From Rhodococcus sp. 1163 (GTDB lineage Bacteria > Actinomycetota > Actinomycetes > Mycobacteriales > Mycobacteriaceae), in contig NZ_MKKX01000016.1 of the NCBI RefSeq assembly GCF_002091985.1, positions 62,001 through 126,000 on the forward strand: a DNA stretch of 64,000 bases. Reading direction: 5' to 3'. Positions 9,104-18,290 of the stretch are shown here, one piece after another. Both the position numbers and the translations under genes were made by a program. The stretch's first letter is position 1. The number at the start of each line of letters is the position of its first letter. The notes below the pieces were generated by a model. The model was not told the origin of the DNA. It did not search any database and saw only the letters and a program-made list of their open reading frames with translations.

Positions 9104-9567
9104 ATGGTCGATGCGACAGAAGGGCTCGACCGTGCAAATTTATTGGGACCTTGTCGTCGAATTTTTCGTGCGGGCTATCGCTGACGCACCTATCGAAAGC
9201 TCTCCAGCGGAGGTTGCGGCGGGACGGAATGCTGCGGTGGAGCGCATGCTCGCGAGTAATTCGGCAGTAGTGAACTAGCTGAGGTGCACGATTCTCGATC
9301 CGGGTGGATCGAAAGGTCGGGTGCTCGAACGGTTGACGGTGCCGAGTCGAACCGAAATCGCCAAATCACGAACAGCGGGAAAGGTCGGCACGACTCCATG
9401 ACACCGACCAGGTCATTGAAACGATGGTCCGCAAGCTGGGGTATCTATTCCTCCAGCCCATGATCGACACTTTGTGGGATCAGCTGACGGTGCCGGATAC
9501 CGGCGCCCCGAACAGGCCGACTTTGTCGGTGACCGTTCGCGGCGGAGCCCCAGTCGTGAGCGTATAG
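9104..9567 (+). pseudogene. TetR regulator remnant lacking the DNA-binding domain
   Basis: The start ATG-GTC is kept, but the frame runs after five codons straight into EGLDRAN, which corresponds to residues 57 onward of the TetR at 1514-2101; about 50 codons covering the helix-turn-helix are gone. A frame change follows near 9140, then WDLVVEFFVRAIADAP and AAVERMLASNSAVVN, a stop (TAG near 9278), further frame damage, and finally VRKLGYLFLQPMIDTLWDQL with PTLSVTV, matching the C terminus of the intact paralogue. No DNA-binding protein can be made. The spacing relative to the acyl-CoA ligase mirrors the intact locus. Confidence 0.82.
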
Positions 9568-9710
9568 CGCTGTGCCCGCCGTTGCCCTAACCGCCCGGGC
9601 TTGTTCGAAGTCCCGATCGACTGTGGCGGACGCTCTGATGATCATCGGCTTGCGTTGTCTACGCCCTGAGTCCGAGTCGCCGCCTCGATGCGGGATGCAT
9701 GTAGCCTAAA

Positions 9711-9727
9711 ACTACCGTTCGTGTAGT
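9711..9727. promoter_or_regulatory. Small inverted repeat before the NRPS gene
   Basis: ACTAC-CGTTCGT-GTAGT has 5-bp arms and ends 27 nt before the NRPS start codon. It could be an operator, but the arms are short and no regulator gene is adjacent. Confidence 0.25.
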
Positions 9728-9754
9728 AGTTCGGTGCTGATGCGGGAGGATGCC

Positions 9755-12700
9755 GTGCTCGAAGACTCGTTGCCCTTGAGTTCGACTCAAGCTGATATCT
9801 GGTATGCCCAACAGCTCATGCCGGACATCCCGTTCACCATCGCGTATTACGTGGACATCACCGGTGAGGTCGACGTGGATGCGCTACTCGACAGTGGATC
9901 GAGAGCACACCTCGAATTCTCGTCGTCGAGTATGCGGATCGTAGACATCGAGGGGCAGCCTGCTCAGATATTCACGACACAGATTCATGACGTCGCGAAC
10001 ATTGTCGATCTCCGAGCTCACGAGAGCGCACTGAGTGCCGCGCTCCAGTGGATGGACAACGATTGTCGATCCCCGCTGCCGATGGATGGGCCACTTGTCC
10101 GGTTGCGGCTCTTTCGTCTCGCCGATGACCATGTGCTCTGGTACACCCGAGCCCACCACATCGCGCTCGACGGCTTTGCATCGATGAAAGTGCTCGAGCG
10201 TGCCGCCGCGATCTACTCGGCCTCTCGGGCGGGGACCGAACCGGAACATCTCCACCTGTCGTCTCCGGCCGCCCTTGTCGAAGAGGACGAACGATATCGA
10301 ACGTCCTCGCGATTCGAACGTGACGGACGATTTTGGGAGACTACGAATCCTGATGCACCCGAATCGATTCCGGTCACCCTGGGTCGGGCGGTGCAGCCCG
10401 AACCGTTGTCCATGACGATCGGCGCGGACACCGACGCGCACCGGACGTCTTCGGCCGTTTCATGGTCGGTCGGCGATCGCGCAACATCGAGTGTGGTGAT
10501 CGCTGCGTTCGCCGCTTTCCTTGCGCGCATGACCGGTTCCGACGACGTCCACTTGTCGTTGCCGGTGTCGGCGAGGACCACGGCATTGCTACGCCGTGCC
10601 GGATCCTCGGTGTCGAATGTGGTCCCGCTGCGATTGTCCGGAGTCGGATCGGCCACGGTCGACAGCGTCGTCAAATCGACAGAAGTGGCATTGAGTGGAG
10701 TATTGCGGCACCAGCGCAGCAGACCCAGTGCGTCAGTGAGCGGATCTCCGCTTCGCGTCGGCCAATTCGGGCCCACCATCAACGTGATGATGTTCGCCAA
10801 CAACATCACCGTCGGTGATCTGGACGGTCAGATCCACATCGTGACGACGGGTCCGGTCGCCGATCTTGCGGTCAATATCTATCCGAGTAGAACTGCCACG
10901 CAACCCCGTATCGATTTCGAGGCGAACCCGGCCGTATACACAATTGGTGATCTATCCCGGTATCACTGCCGCTTCTTACATTTTCTCGACGGCTTCACCG
11001 AACCTGGTTGCGGAGACACCGCTGTGGCGGATCTCGAGCTCTTCTTTCCCGAAGAAACGCGAACCTCGCCCGCGTCCGTCGGCACAGATGCCGAGAGCTC
11101 GACTTCGCTGATCGAAGTGTTCGACGAGGCGGTCCGTCTCTACGGCGATCGGATTGCTGTCCGCGATACCGAAGTCGTCACGTATGCCGAATTGTCCACG
11201 CAGGTCGACCGTCTCGCCCGTGCATTGATCGACCGCGGAGTCGGGCCCGAGGGCATGGTTGCGGTCCGCGCGTCTCGATCGATCGCCGAAGTCGCGGCGT
11301 TCTGGGCAGTAGCGCGAGTGGGCGCAGTGTACGTCCCCATCGACCCGAACTATCCGCGGCAACGAGCGGAGTTCATCCTCCGCGACTGCTCTGCAAGTGT
11401 CGGCCTGTGCACATTCGAGCACCTCGAATCCGAACTGGGGGAGGTGCAATGGATGGACATCGACAATCCCTCCGAACCGACACACTCCGCCCCTGCTGTC
11501 GCATCGGCCGAGTGCAGGGCAGATAGCGCCGCATACGTCATCTACACCTCTGGCTCGACCGGCAAGCCGAAGGGAGCGATCGTCACTCACGACGGGATCG
11601 GTGCACTCACACAACATATTCGAGCCAGCTACCACCTCGACTCCTCCTCGCGCATCTGTCATCTCTCCTCACCGGGGTTCGACACTGCAGTCGTCGAACT
11701 GTTGGCGGCTGCGGTCTCCGGCGCGACGGTCGTGATCGCGCCTCCAGGCGTGTATGGCGGACTGGAACTCGCTGAACTACTTTCCCGCGAATCGATCACC
11801 CATCTGTTGATCACACCTTCGGCTCTGGCCACACTCGATTCATCAGAGCTGAAGGGCATCGAGACCATCATCATCGGTGGTGAGGCGGCACATCGAGATA
11901 TCGTCGATCGCTGGTCCCCGAACCGCCGCTTGCTCAACGCCTACGGGCCGACCGAAACGACATGCAGTGTCACCATGACCGGCCCGCTACACACAGGTGA
12001 GGCGATCGGAATCGGTGCAGCCATGACAGGGGCGGCGATCTACCTCCTCGACCGCACCCTGCACCCGGTGCCCGCCGGTGCCACCGGAGAGATCTTCATC
12101 GAGACACGCGGGCTGGCCCGCGGATACCTCGGCCGCAGTGCTGAAACCGCGACGCGGTTCCTCGCAAACCCGTTCAGCAGTAATGGTTCACGACTTTTCC
12201 GTAGTGGCGACCTGGCGCGTCACCTGGCGGACGGAAACCTCGAATTTCTCGGCAGAACAGACGATCAGATCAAGATCCGAGGAAACCGGGTCGAACTCGG
12301 AGAAATCGACGCGGTACTGCGTGCGCATCCACAGGTCACCGCAGCATCCTCGACTGTGCGTTACGGCCCCGATGGCGGGCTACGCATCGACGGATACATC
12401 GTGCCCATCGAGCAGGCCGTCGATACCCAGCAGATTCGACTGGATATATCGCAGCGGTTGCCCGCCCACATGATTCCGTCGACAATCACGATTCTCGACG
12501 CGATCCCGCTGACGGTCAACAAGAAACTCGACCGCGCAGCACTCCCCGTGCCGGCGCCGCAGAATCAACGAAAGGTGCGCGGCGTCGAACCATCGGGTAC
12601 CACCGAAGTTGCGATCGCAGCGGCGTATGCGCGCATTCTCGGTGCCGACCAAGTCGATGTCGAGACGTCCTTCTTCGATCTGGGTGGCGATTCGCTGGCA

Positions 12701-14155
12701 GCCACCAGAGTTCTCGCTCTCGTCCGCGTCGACACCAGCGTGGAGATCGGCGTACGAGACCTCACCGAGGCTCCTTCGGTCCGTGCTCTGTCTGCGCTGG
12801 TGGAAGCCCGGTCCACCGACCAGGGTTCGGCCTACCCGTCTGGTCCTGAGCGGGGCCTGGCGGACACTGCGGCGTACATCCCGCTCGCTCCGCAGCAGCG
12901 CCACATCGATCGAGGCGCACTCCTTCCGTTGTACAACTTGCCGTTCACCATCGACATCACGGGCTCGTTCGATGCGGGCGCGGCGGAAGCAGCGCTTGCA
13001 GATCTGACGGTCCGACATCGAAGCTTGAGGACGGTGTATCCGGATTCAGTGTGGGGCCCCAGCCAAGTCATCGAACAGAATGTTCGTCTTGCCGGACCAG
13101 CGTTCGGGGCGACTGCGTTCGATGCCGACGAGGTAGATGCGGTATTGGCAGAACCATTCGATGTTCGGTCCGAGCGTCCCATCCGGGCGCAGCTGTTCTC
13201 GCTCACTTCCGATCATCATCTGCTCGCGTGCGTTGTGCACCACATCGCTGCAGATGGGTGGTCAATGGGTGTGTTGGCTTCGGACTTCGTTCACGCGTAT
13301 CGGGCCCGGGCCGCTGGCAGGACCGTTGATTGGACAGAGTTGCCGCTGGAGTACTCGGACTTCAGCGTATGGGCCGCAGCTCGGTCCACCGCCGCCGATA
13401 TCGCATTCTGGCGCAAGGAGTTGCTTGGAGCACCACCAGATATCGGTTTGCCCCTGGACCGGCCGAGGCCAGACCTGTGGGATTTCTCCGGCGCCCGAGT
13501 TTCGCTGGAATTCGACTCCGCAGTCGTGGACGGACTGGATGAAGTCGCCCACCGTGCCCGGACAGGACGATTCACCGTACTTCGGTCAGCACTGCTCGTC
13601 CTTCTGGCGCGGCTCAGCACGACCACCGACATCGTCATCGGCACTCCTGTTGCAGCTCGGTACGATCCGAGGTTCGAGCAACTCGTAGGGATGTTCACCA
13701 ATACGGTCGCCATCCGCACGAATATCGCGTCCGCGCGAACGTTCGACGATGTCCTTGCCCTGGCGCGTACCAGCGAACTGAGAGCACTCGACCACGCAAC
13801 TGCCCCGTTCGTCGACGTCGCGGGTAATCTCGTCGAGGACCCCGTCGATTCCTTGCATCCACTCTTTCAAGTCGCCTTGTCCCTGGATATCTTCACCACT
13901 TCGAAGTTCGACGTCGACGACGCCCATTTCGAGGTAACTCCACGTCCACTGGATATCGCCAAATGTGATATGCACGTCCATGTCACCGAACGTCGGGACG
14001 AAGCGGGACTTGTCACCGCGATCGGGGTGGAGATCGTCTATCCGACGGCCTTGTTCGACGTGGCGACGATCGCCGAGTTCGGCCAGTCGTACGAGCAGGT
14101 CGTACGTGACATCATCGCCAATTCGACGGCGCAGTGGAACCGTGTACTCGACTGA
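9755..14155 (+). CDS. Non-ribosomal peptide synthetase, one module, C-A-T-C
   Basis: About 1466 residues. Condensation domain 1 has HHIALDG near residue 133. The adenylation domain has YTSGSTGKPKG near 595, NAYGPTETT, RSGDLAR and NKKLDR near 922, and the Asp of FDTAVVE points to an alpha-amino acid substrate. The carrier domain has LGGDSLAA near 976. A second condensation domain follows, with an intact HHIAADG near 1161, and the protein ends there. There is no thioesterase, reductase or epimerase. The GTG at 9755 follows GGGAGGA at good spacing; GTG 9734 or ATG 9740 would add 5 to 7 residues. No MbtH-like or phosphopantetheinyl transferase gene is nearby. The product cannot be predicted. Confidence 0.93.
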   Translation: MLEDSLPLSSTQADIWYAQQLMPDIPFTIAYYVDITGEVDVDALLDSGSRAHLEFSSSSMRIVDIEGQPAQIFTTQIHDVANIVDLRAHESALSAALQWMDNDCRSPLPMDGPLVRLRLFRLADDHVLWYTRAHHIALDGFASMKVLERAAAIYSASRAGTEPEHLHLSSPAALVEEDERYRTSSRFERDGRFWETTNPDAPESIPVTLGRAVQPEPLSMTIGADTDAHRTSSAVSWSVGDRATSSVVIAAFAAFLARMTGSDDVHLSLPVSARTTALLRRAGSSVSNVVPLRLSGVGSATVDSVVKSTEVALSGVLRHQRSRPSASVSGSPLRVGQFGPTINVMMFANNITVGDLDGQIHIVTTGPVADLAVNIYPSRTATQPRIDFEANPAVYTIGDLSRYHCRFLHFLDGFTEPGCGDTAVADLELFFPEETRTSPASVGTDAESSTSLIEVFDEAVRLYGDRIAVRDTEVVTYAELSTQVDRLARALIDRGVGPEGMVAVRASRSIAEVAAFWAVARVGAVYVPIDPNYPRQRAEFILRDCSASVGLCTFEHLESELGEVQWMDIDNPSEPTHSAPAVASAECRADSAAYVIYTSGSTGKPKGAIVTHDGIGALTQHIRASYHLDSSSRICHLSSPGFDTAVVELLAAAVSGATVVIAPPGVYGGLELAELLSRESITHLLITPSALATLDSSELKGIETIIIGGEAAHRDIVDRWSPNRRLLNAYGPTETTCSVTMTGPLHTGEAIGIGAAMTGAAIYLLDRTLHPVPAGATGEIFIETRGLARGYLGRSAETATRFLANPFSSNGSRLFRSGDLARHLADGNLEFLGRTDDQIKIRGNRVELGEIDAVLRAHPQVTAASSTVRYGPDGGLRIDGYIVPIEQAVDTQQIRLDISQRLPAHMIPSTITILDAIPLTVNKKLDRAALPVPAPQNQRKVRGVEPSGTTEVAIAAAYARILGADQVDVETSFFDLGGDSLAATRVLALVRVDTSVEIGVRDLTEAPSVRALSALVEARSTDQGSAYPSGPERGLADTAAYIPLAPQQRHIDRGALLPLYNLPFTIDITGSFDAGAAEAALADLTVRHRSLRTVYPDSVWGPSQVIEQNVRLAGPAFGATAFDADEVDAVLAEPFDVRSERPIRAQLFSLTSDHHLLACVVHHIAADGWSMGVLASDFVHAYRARAAGRTVDWTELPLEYSDFSVWAAARSTAADIAFWRKELLGAPPDIGLPLDRPRPDLWDFSGARVSLEFDSAVVDGLDEVAHRARTGRFTVLRSALLVLLARLSTTTDIVIGTPVAARYDPRFEQLVGMFTNTVAIRTNIASARTFDDVLALARTSELRALDHATAPFVDVAGNLVEDPVDSLHPLFQVALSLDIFTTSKFDVDDAHFEVTPRPLDIAKCDMHVHVTERRDEAGLVTAIGVEIVYPTALFDVATIAEFGQSYEQVVRDIIANSTAQWNRVLD

Positions 14156-14217
14156 GAAGCAATGCAATTCGTGCAATACGTGGTGCATCGCACGTGCAAC
14201 TGAAAGTAGGAAAACCA

Positions 14218-14709
14218 GTGTCCACGATCAACGGCCTACCAGCCCACATTCTGTTGATTCACTTCGTCGTGGTCCTCGCGCCACTGACTGCACTTCTCGC
14301 CGTCGCGGCCAGTGTGTGGGCGGGAGCGCGTCGAAGATTCGTCTGGTTGATCGCGGCTCTGTCGGTGTTGATTCTGGTGCTGACACCGCTCACCACGGAT
14401 GCCGGTGAATGGTTGGAAAAGCGCGTTCCGAAGTCCGCAGCAGTAGAGACGCATGCCGGGCTCGGCGACACCATGCTCTATTTCGCAATCGCAGCTGTCG
14501 TGGTTGCGGCATTGCTGGTACTCCAACATTTACGTGAACGCCGCGAGAAGCCGCCGGTGCGGTGGCTGTCGGTTGCCGTTGCCATTATTGCCGTTCTCGT
14601 CGGGGTGGCAACGATCGTCCAGGTGTATCGCATCGGAGATTCCGGTGCGCGCGCCGCGTGGGATGACACCGTCACGTCTGCCCCCGCGGAGGATGGTCCC
14701 AGCAAGTGA
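14218..14709 (+). CDS. Small integral membrane protein (DUF2231-like)
   Basis: A 163-residue protein with four hydrophobic segments (about residues 10-35, 42-60, 83-105 and 116-138) and short charged loops. The opening INGLPAHILLIHFVVVLAPLTAL with conserved His resembles the DUF2231 family, whose function is not known. The GTG start has AGGA 8 nt upstream. It lies 62 nt after the NRPS on the same strand, but nothing shows a shared function. Confidence 0.75.
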   Translation: MSTINGLPAHILLIHFVVVLAPLTALLAVAASVWAGARRRFVWLIAALSVLILVLTPLTTDAGEWLEKRVPKSAAVETHAGLGDTMLYFAIAAVVVAALLVLQHLRERREKPPVRWLSVAVAIIAVLVGVATIVQVYRIGDSGARAAWDDTVTSAPAEDGPSK

Positions 14710-14774
14710 CGGGAGTCAGCAGCGAGAACGGAGATCCGGCTCGAGGCACTTGCCGGTGCAGCTGCCTGCGAACG

Positions 14775-15662
14775 TTATTGGAAGACAGATGAAGGCGTTT
14801 CTCCGACCTCCGGCACGATGACGTCCTGAGCTACGTCGAACAGCGCTATCGAGATCGACGCGCATGCGGCTATCACCACCAGGCCTGCGACGACGACTGC
14901 GTAACGTTGGCGCGCTGGCGGGGGCTCGGTCAAAGCGTGCACTCGCCGGACGACATCGCCACCTGTACTTGCGAGTCTCCGAGACTCCACCTCCCGCTCG
15001 AGATGAGTGCGGAGCAAAGCCGTTCGCGCGAGCGCAGACACGGTCACATTCCGGCCGAAGGTTGCGGAGTACTCATCTGCTTGACGTTCCGCGGCGTGCC
15101 TCACCCGAACTACCAACGGGCGCAGCACCGGATCGAACTGGGCCGCGATCTCGCACAACTGAATCCATAGCGCATGGCGAAATCGCAGATGCGCACGTTC
15201 ATGTTCGATAACTGCACGCAATTCGGCATCGGACAGAGCCTCGGCGAGGCCAGTGGTCACGACAACAGCACCGCCACCGGATGGCACGGCAAAAGCGTCG
15301 GGCTCAGCGGAGTCGACGAGAACTGTTCCCCCTGGCGTGCGGGCTTCGGCTCCGAAGCGCGCCGCCATTGAGGAACTGACGGCAACACGTCGAAGATGCC
15401 GTGACACTTCGATGGACCGCCAGAGAACCCATCCGAGAAGTGCAACACCGAGCACAATCGGGAAGGGATTGGGCGAAGAAACCAGGACTGCAGCAATTGC
15501 CACCATCGAGGCGACAATCGAGAATGCGGTCACGACGGCGAGAATTGGAAACAGCACTACAGCAGTCGAAGGAGTGAACCGGCGATCGATGCGTTCGATG
15601 TTCATGCGAATCGCCAGCGACACCACCCAGGGGAGTGCGGCCACGAACACAAGTAGCGTCAC
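14775..15662 (-). CDS. M56-family (BlaR1-like) membrane metallopeptidase
   Basis: A 295-residue zinc peptidase anchored in the membrane. Hydrophobic helices at the N terminus and around residues 38-60 and 68-82 precede the HERAH zinc motif at 154-158; the third ligand is probably the Glu in AERQADEYS. A last helix lies near residue 265. It lacks the penicillin-binding sensor domain of true BlaR1. Its start overlaps the stop of the BlaI-like gene by 4 nt (ATGA), so the two are co-translated. In this arrangement the peptidase normally inactivates the repressor after a signal. Confidence 0.88.
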   Translation of the reverse strand: MTLLVFVAALPWVVSLAIRMNIERIDRRFTPSTAVVLFPILAVVTAFSIVASMVAIAAVLVSSPNPFPIVLGVALLGWVLWRSIEVSRHLRRVAVSSSMAARFGAEARTPGGTVLVDSAEPDAFAVPSGGGAVVVTTGLAEALSDAELRAVIEHERAHLRFRHALWIQLCEIAAQFDPVLRPLVVRVRHAAERQADEYSATFGRNVTVSALARTALLRTHLEREVESRRLASTGGDVVRRVHALTEPPPARQRYAVVVAGLVVIAACASISIALFDVAQDVIVPEVGETPSSVFQ

Positions 15663-16060
15663 TGCCCGCGCTCATCCAGATCGCCTGCAGCAGGTGAGAG
15701 CAGAGTACGCAGAGTCGCCTCGTCCTCGGGGTCCAAGGATGCGACGAAACTTGCCAGCACATTCGCACGCTTGTCCCGCTCACCGAGCTCGGTTCGCATA
15801 CGCATCGCGGCACGAAGCGCAGGAATCTCGCTTATCGGTGCGGTGAGGGTGTAGACGAAGGATCTGCCTCGGCGCTCCCGCTCGACCAGACCTTTGCCAT
15901 GGAGTCGAACCAGCGCAGTCATCACGGTGGTGTGGGCGAGTTCGGCGTCCAGATGAGCGCGAGCCTCCGACACGGACAGCTCTCGATGCTCACCGAGTAA
16001 CTGCACGATGGACTCTTCCAGCTGACCGGACGCTCGACGCACAGGTTTCACCTCAATCAC
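15659..16060 (-). CDS. BlaI/MecI/CopY-family repressor
   Basis: A 133-residue winged-helix repressor. The N-terminal domain shows ESIVQLLGEHRELSVSEARAHL and AHTTVMTALVRLHGKGLVERERRGRSFVYT; the C-terminal half is for dimerisation. The GTG start has GAGG 7 nt upstream. It is the first gene of the pair with the M56 peptidase. A perfect 14-bp palindrome lies 15 nt upstream and is the likely operator. No beta-lactamase gene is in the window, so the regulated target is unknown. Confidence 0.9.
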   Translation of the reverse strand: MIEVKPVRRASGQLEESIVQLLGEHRELSVSEARAHLDAELAHTTVMTALVRLHGKGLVERERRGRSFVYTLTAPISEIPALRAAMRMRTELGERDKRANVLASFVASLDPEDEATLRTLLSPAAGDLDERGQ

Positions 16061-16074
16061 TGATATGCCTCAAG

Positions 16075-16088
16075 GATAGTGCACTATC
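16075..16088. promoter_or_regulatory. 14-bp palindrome, probable BlaI-type operator
   Basis: GATAGTGCACTATC is perfectly symmetrical and lies just upstream of the BlaI-like gene. It also covers the stop codon of the PAP2 gene, which is read in the same direction and ends here. BlaI-type repressors bind such AT-flanked dyads in their own promoters. Confidence 0.55.
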
Positions 16089-16905
16089 GCGCCACCTGAC
16101 TGACGTGCCGGGTCGGTGCGGATTCGTCCGTAGTCGCAGTGTCGAGTCGGTGCAACGCGAAACCCCCGAGGGTGACCATGGCTGCGGCGATGAGTGCGCC
16201 GGCGCAGACGTCGGTGAGCCAGTGAACCCCGAGATACATGCGTGTGCAGGCGATAACGACGGTGAGGGCCAATGCGATACCCAGCAGCAGGACGCGTACC
16301 GCCGTTGGGCGTCGCGCGCTGACGATCAGCGCGATCATCAACAGCAGCGCTCCGCTACCGGTGACGTGCCCTGACGGGAATGAATGATCGGTTTCGAGAA
16401 TGAGCTGCATCGACAGCGGTGGGCGGTCGCGGCCGACGATCAGTTTCAGTGCAGTGCACAGGATCGATGCTGCGGCGACCGTCGCAAGGAGCACCACCGC
16501 CGGGCCGTAGCGCTTCGTTCGCCAGATCAGCACTACCGCGACGAGGATGCCCAATGCTGCTGTTTCGGGCGGGCCACCTGCGGTGGTGATGGCTATTGCC
16601 AGGTGATCGAGGGTGGAACTTCGGTGATCGACGAACCATTGGGCGACGGGTGCATCTGCGCCGGTCAGAGCGCCGTTGCTGTGTACTGCGACGGCCAGGA
16701 CCAGCACAGCGAAGGCACAGCCCAGCGCGGAGAAGAGCGCCGCGCGGACTCCATTCTCGCGTGTCCTGAGCACTATCCCGAGTACGACGAGACCGAGGCC
16801 GATCGCGAGGCCGACGGCTTCGACGTCGGTGGAGGCGGCTTCGGTGAATACTTCGGTGACCGTGGAATGCACGGCGGACATCGATGAGGAGAGGAGCACG
16901 GTCAT
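16084..16905 (-). CDS. PAP2-superfamily phosphatase
   Basis: A 273-residue integral membrane phosphatase. The three active-site motifs are present: KLIVGRDRPP, PSGH, and R-x5-H-x3-D in RMYLGVHWLTD. About six membrane helices surround them. Family members remove phosphate from phosphatidic acid, undecaprenyl pyrophosphate or similar lipids on the outer face. The ATG at 16905 is the likely start; an open frame continues further upstream but runs antisense through the response regulator and has low-complexity composition. The gene is divergent from that response regulator, so the phosphatase may be its target (inference). Confidence 0.88.
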   Translation of the reverse strand: MTVLLSSSMSAVHSTVTEVFTEAASTDVEAVGLAIGLGLVVLGIVLRTRENGVRAALFSALGCAFAVLVLAVAVHSNGALTGADAPVAQWFVDHRSSTLDHLAIAITTAGGPPETAALGILVAVVLIWRTKRYGPAVVLLATVAAASILCTALKLIVGRDRPPLSMQLILETDHSFPSGHVTGSGALLLMIALIVSARRPTAVRVLLLGIALALTVVIACTRMYLGVHWLTDVCAGALIAAAMVTLGGFALHRLDTATTDESAPTRHVSQVAR

Positions 16906-17004
16906 CAGTGTGCAGAGGTGATCCTGAAGAACCGCTGAAAGCGAATCCCCGGTCACCTGTTGGTTCTGGTGTACTTCTTGGGACGTACAGAGATGGAGCT
17001 GTCG

Positions 17005-17685
17005 ATGCGGGTACTGGTGGTCGAGGACGAAGTGCGTCTTGCGGAGATGGTGCGACGCGGTCTGGTAGCCGAGGGTTTCGCTGTCGAGGTCGAGCACGAC
17101 GGTGACGACGGGTTCCACACCGCGGTCTCCGGCGAATTCGACGCACTCGTGCTCGACATCATGTTGCCGGGCAAGCATGGCTACGACATCGTGCGGGATC
17201 TGCGGGCGCAGGGTGTGTGGACGCCGATCCTGATGCTCTCGGCCAAGGACGGTGAATACGATTTGGCCGATGCGTTCGATCTCGGTGCGGATGACTATCT
17301 GATCAAACCATTTTCGTTCGTGGTGTTGGTTGCCAGGTTGCGGGCTCTGGTGCGGCGAGGTGCTCCGGATCGTCCTGCAGTGTTGACCGTCGGCGATTTG
17401 GAATTGGATCCGGCGCGGCACCGCGTCATGCGGGCGGGATCGGAACTATCGCTCACCCCACGGGAGTACAGCGTGCTCGAGTTCCTGATGCGGCGCAGTG
17501 GGGTTGTGGTCACCAAGTCCGAGATCGTCCGGTCGGTGTGGGATGCGCACTACGACGGGGACGAGAACATCGTCGAGGTCTATATCGGCTACCTCCGTAA
17601 GAAGGTGGATCAGCCGTTCGGCCGCAAGAGTATCGAGACAATACGGGGAGTCGGATACCGACTCGCAACAGGTACCAGCGACTGA
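17005..17685 (+). CDS. OmpR/PhoB-family response regulator
   Basis: A 226-residue two-component regulator. The receiver domain has acidic residues in VVEDE, the phospho-acceptor Asp at 51 (VLDIMLPG) and the Lys in DDYLIKPF. The winged-helix domain has LTPREYSVLEFLMRR and ends with ETIRGVGYRLA. The ATG at 17005 gives the standard MRVLVVEDE start with GGAG upstream; an ATG 12 nt earlier is possible. The most likely partner kinase is at 19172, with two opposite-strand genes in between. Confidence 0.93.
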   Translation: MRVLVVEDEVRLAEMVRRGLVAEGFAVEVEHDGDDGFHTAVSGEFDALVLDIMLPGKHGYDIVRDLRAQGVWTPILMLSAKDGEYDLADAFDLGADDYLIKPFSFVVLVARLRALVRRGAPDRPAVLTVGDLELDPARHRVMRAGSELSLTPREYSVLEFLMRRSGVVVTKSEIVRSVWDAHYDGDENIVEVYIGYLRKKVDQPFGRKSIETIRGVGYRLATGTSD

Positions 17686-17713
17686 GAGATGTGTTGTGAT
17701 CGGAGTGATGTAG

Positions 17714-17748
17714 GTAGCGCCCGAGGGCAGTAAGCCTTCGGGCGCTAC
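17714..17748. terminator. Bidirectional terminator hairpin
   Basis: Two 15-nt arms, GTAGCGCCCGAGGGC and its near-perfect complement, flank a 5-nt AGTAA loop. One pair is a G-T type. It lies between the convergent response regulator and small secreted protein genes. Confidence 0.8.
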
Positions 17749-17768
17749 GGGTCGGGTCGAACTGTGAG

Positions 17769-17984
17769 TTACTGTCCCGGTGCGTCTGCGACGTCGCCGG
17801 ACTCGGGCAGGTCCACCGAGCCCGGTGCGTCCGGGGTGTCTCCGGCTTCCGGTGTGTCGACGACGCTGCTGCCGCCCGGTGTTGCTGCGTGATCGAGGGT
17901 GTGACCGGCGGCGATGCCGCCGCCGATGGATCCGCTTGCCAGCGCTACGGCAGCGACGGCAACAATCTTGTTCTTGATGTCCAC
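17769..17984 (-). CDS. Small exported protein with an acidic Pro-rich tail
   Basis: A 71-residue protein of unknown function. The N terminus (MDIKNKIVAVAAVALASGSIGGGIAAG) is a signal peptide or single membrane anchor; the remaining part is rich in Asp, Pro, Gly and Ser with repeated short acidic units such as DTPDAPG and DVADAPG. The GTG start has GAAGGA 7 nt upstream. It lies between the response regulator and a membrane protein in a suspected envelope-stress group. A signal or sensor role is only a guess. Confidence 0.6.
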   Translation of the reverse strand: MDIKNKIVAVAAVALASGSIGGGIAAGHTLDHAATPGGSSVVDTPEAGDTPDAPGSVDLPESGDVADAPGQ

Positions 17985-18290
17985 GAGGTTCCTTCGGTCG
18001 TCGGTGTGCACATATCGTTCGTGCGGTACAGGACCGAATATCGCAGTCGGCTCCTGAAGGATCCCTGTGGAGAGCTGAAAGGGTCCGTGGCTTTCGTGAG
18101 CGTGCGGTGATCGACCCGATCCTTCTGGTATGTCGCGTTCGACAATGCCGGCCAGTCGGAGCCGAACCAGCGCCGGAATGCCTCACGTACCGAGAATTCG
18201 ACGATGCGCGCGAGAGTCACCAGGGTTTCAGTGACGTGAGGATGCTCGCAACACCTCTCACGCGGACGCCGACCCATCTTCAGGTTGGAT

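Noticed and set aside
16906-17421. N-terminal extension of the PAP2 frame
   Set aside because: It runs antisense through the response regulator and is rich in Gln and His, unlike a phosphatase N terminus; the true start is at or near 16905.
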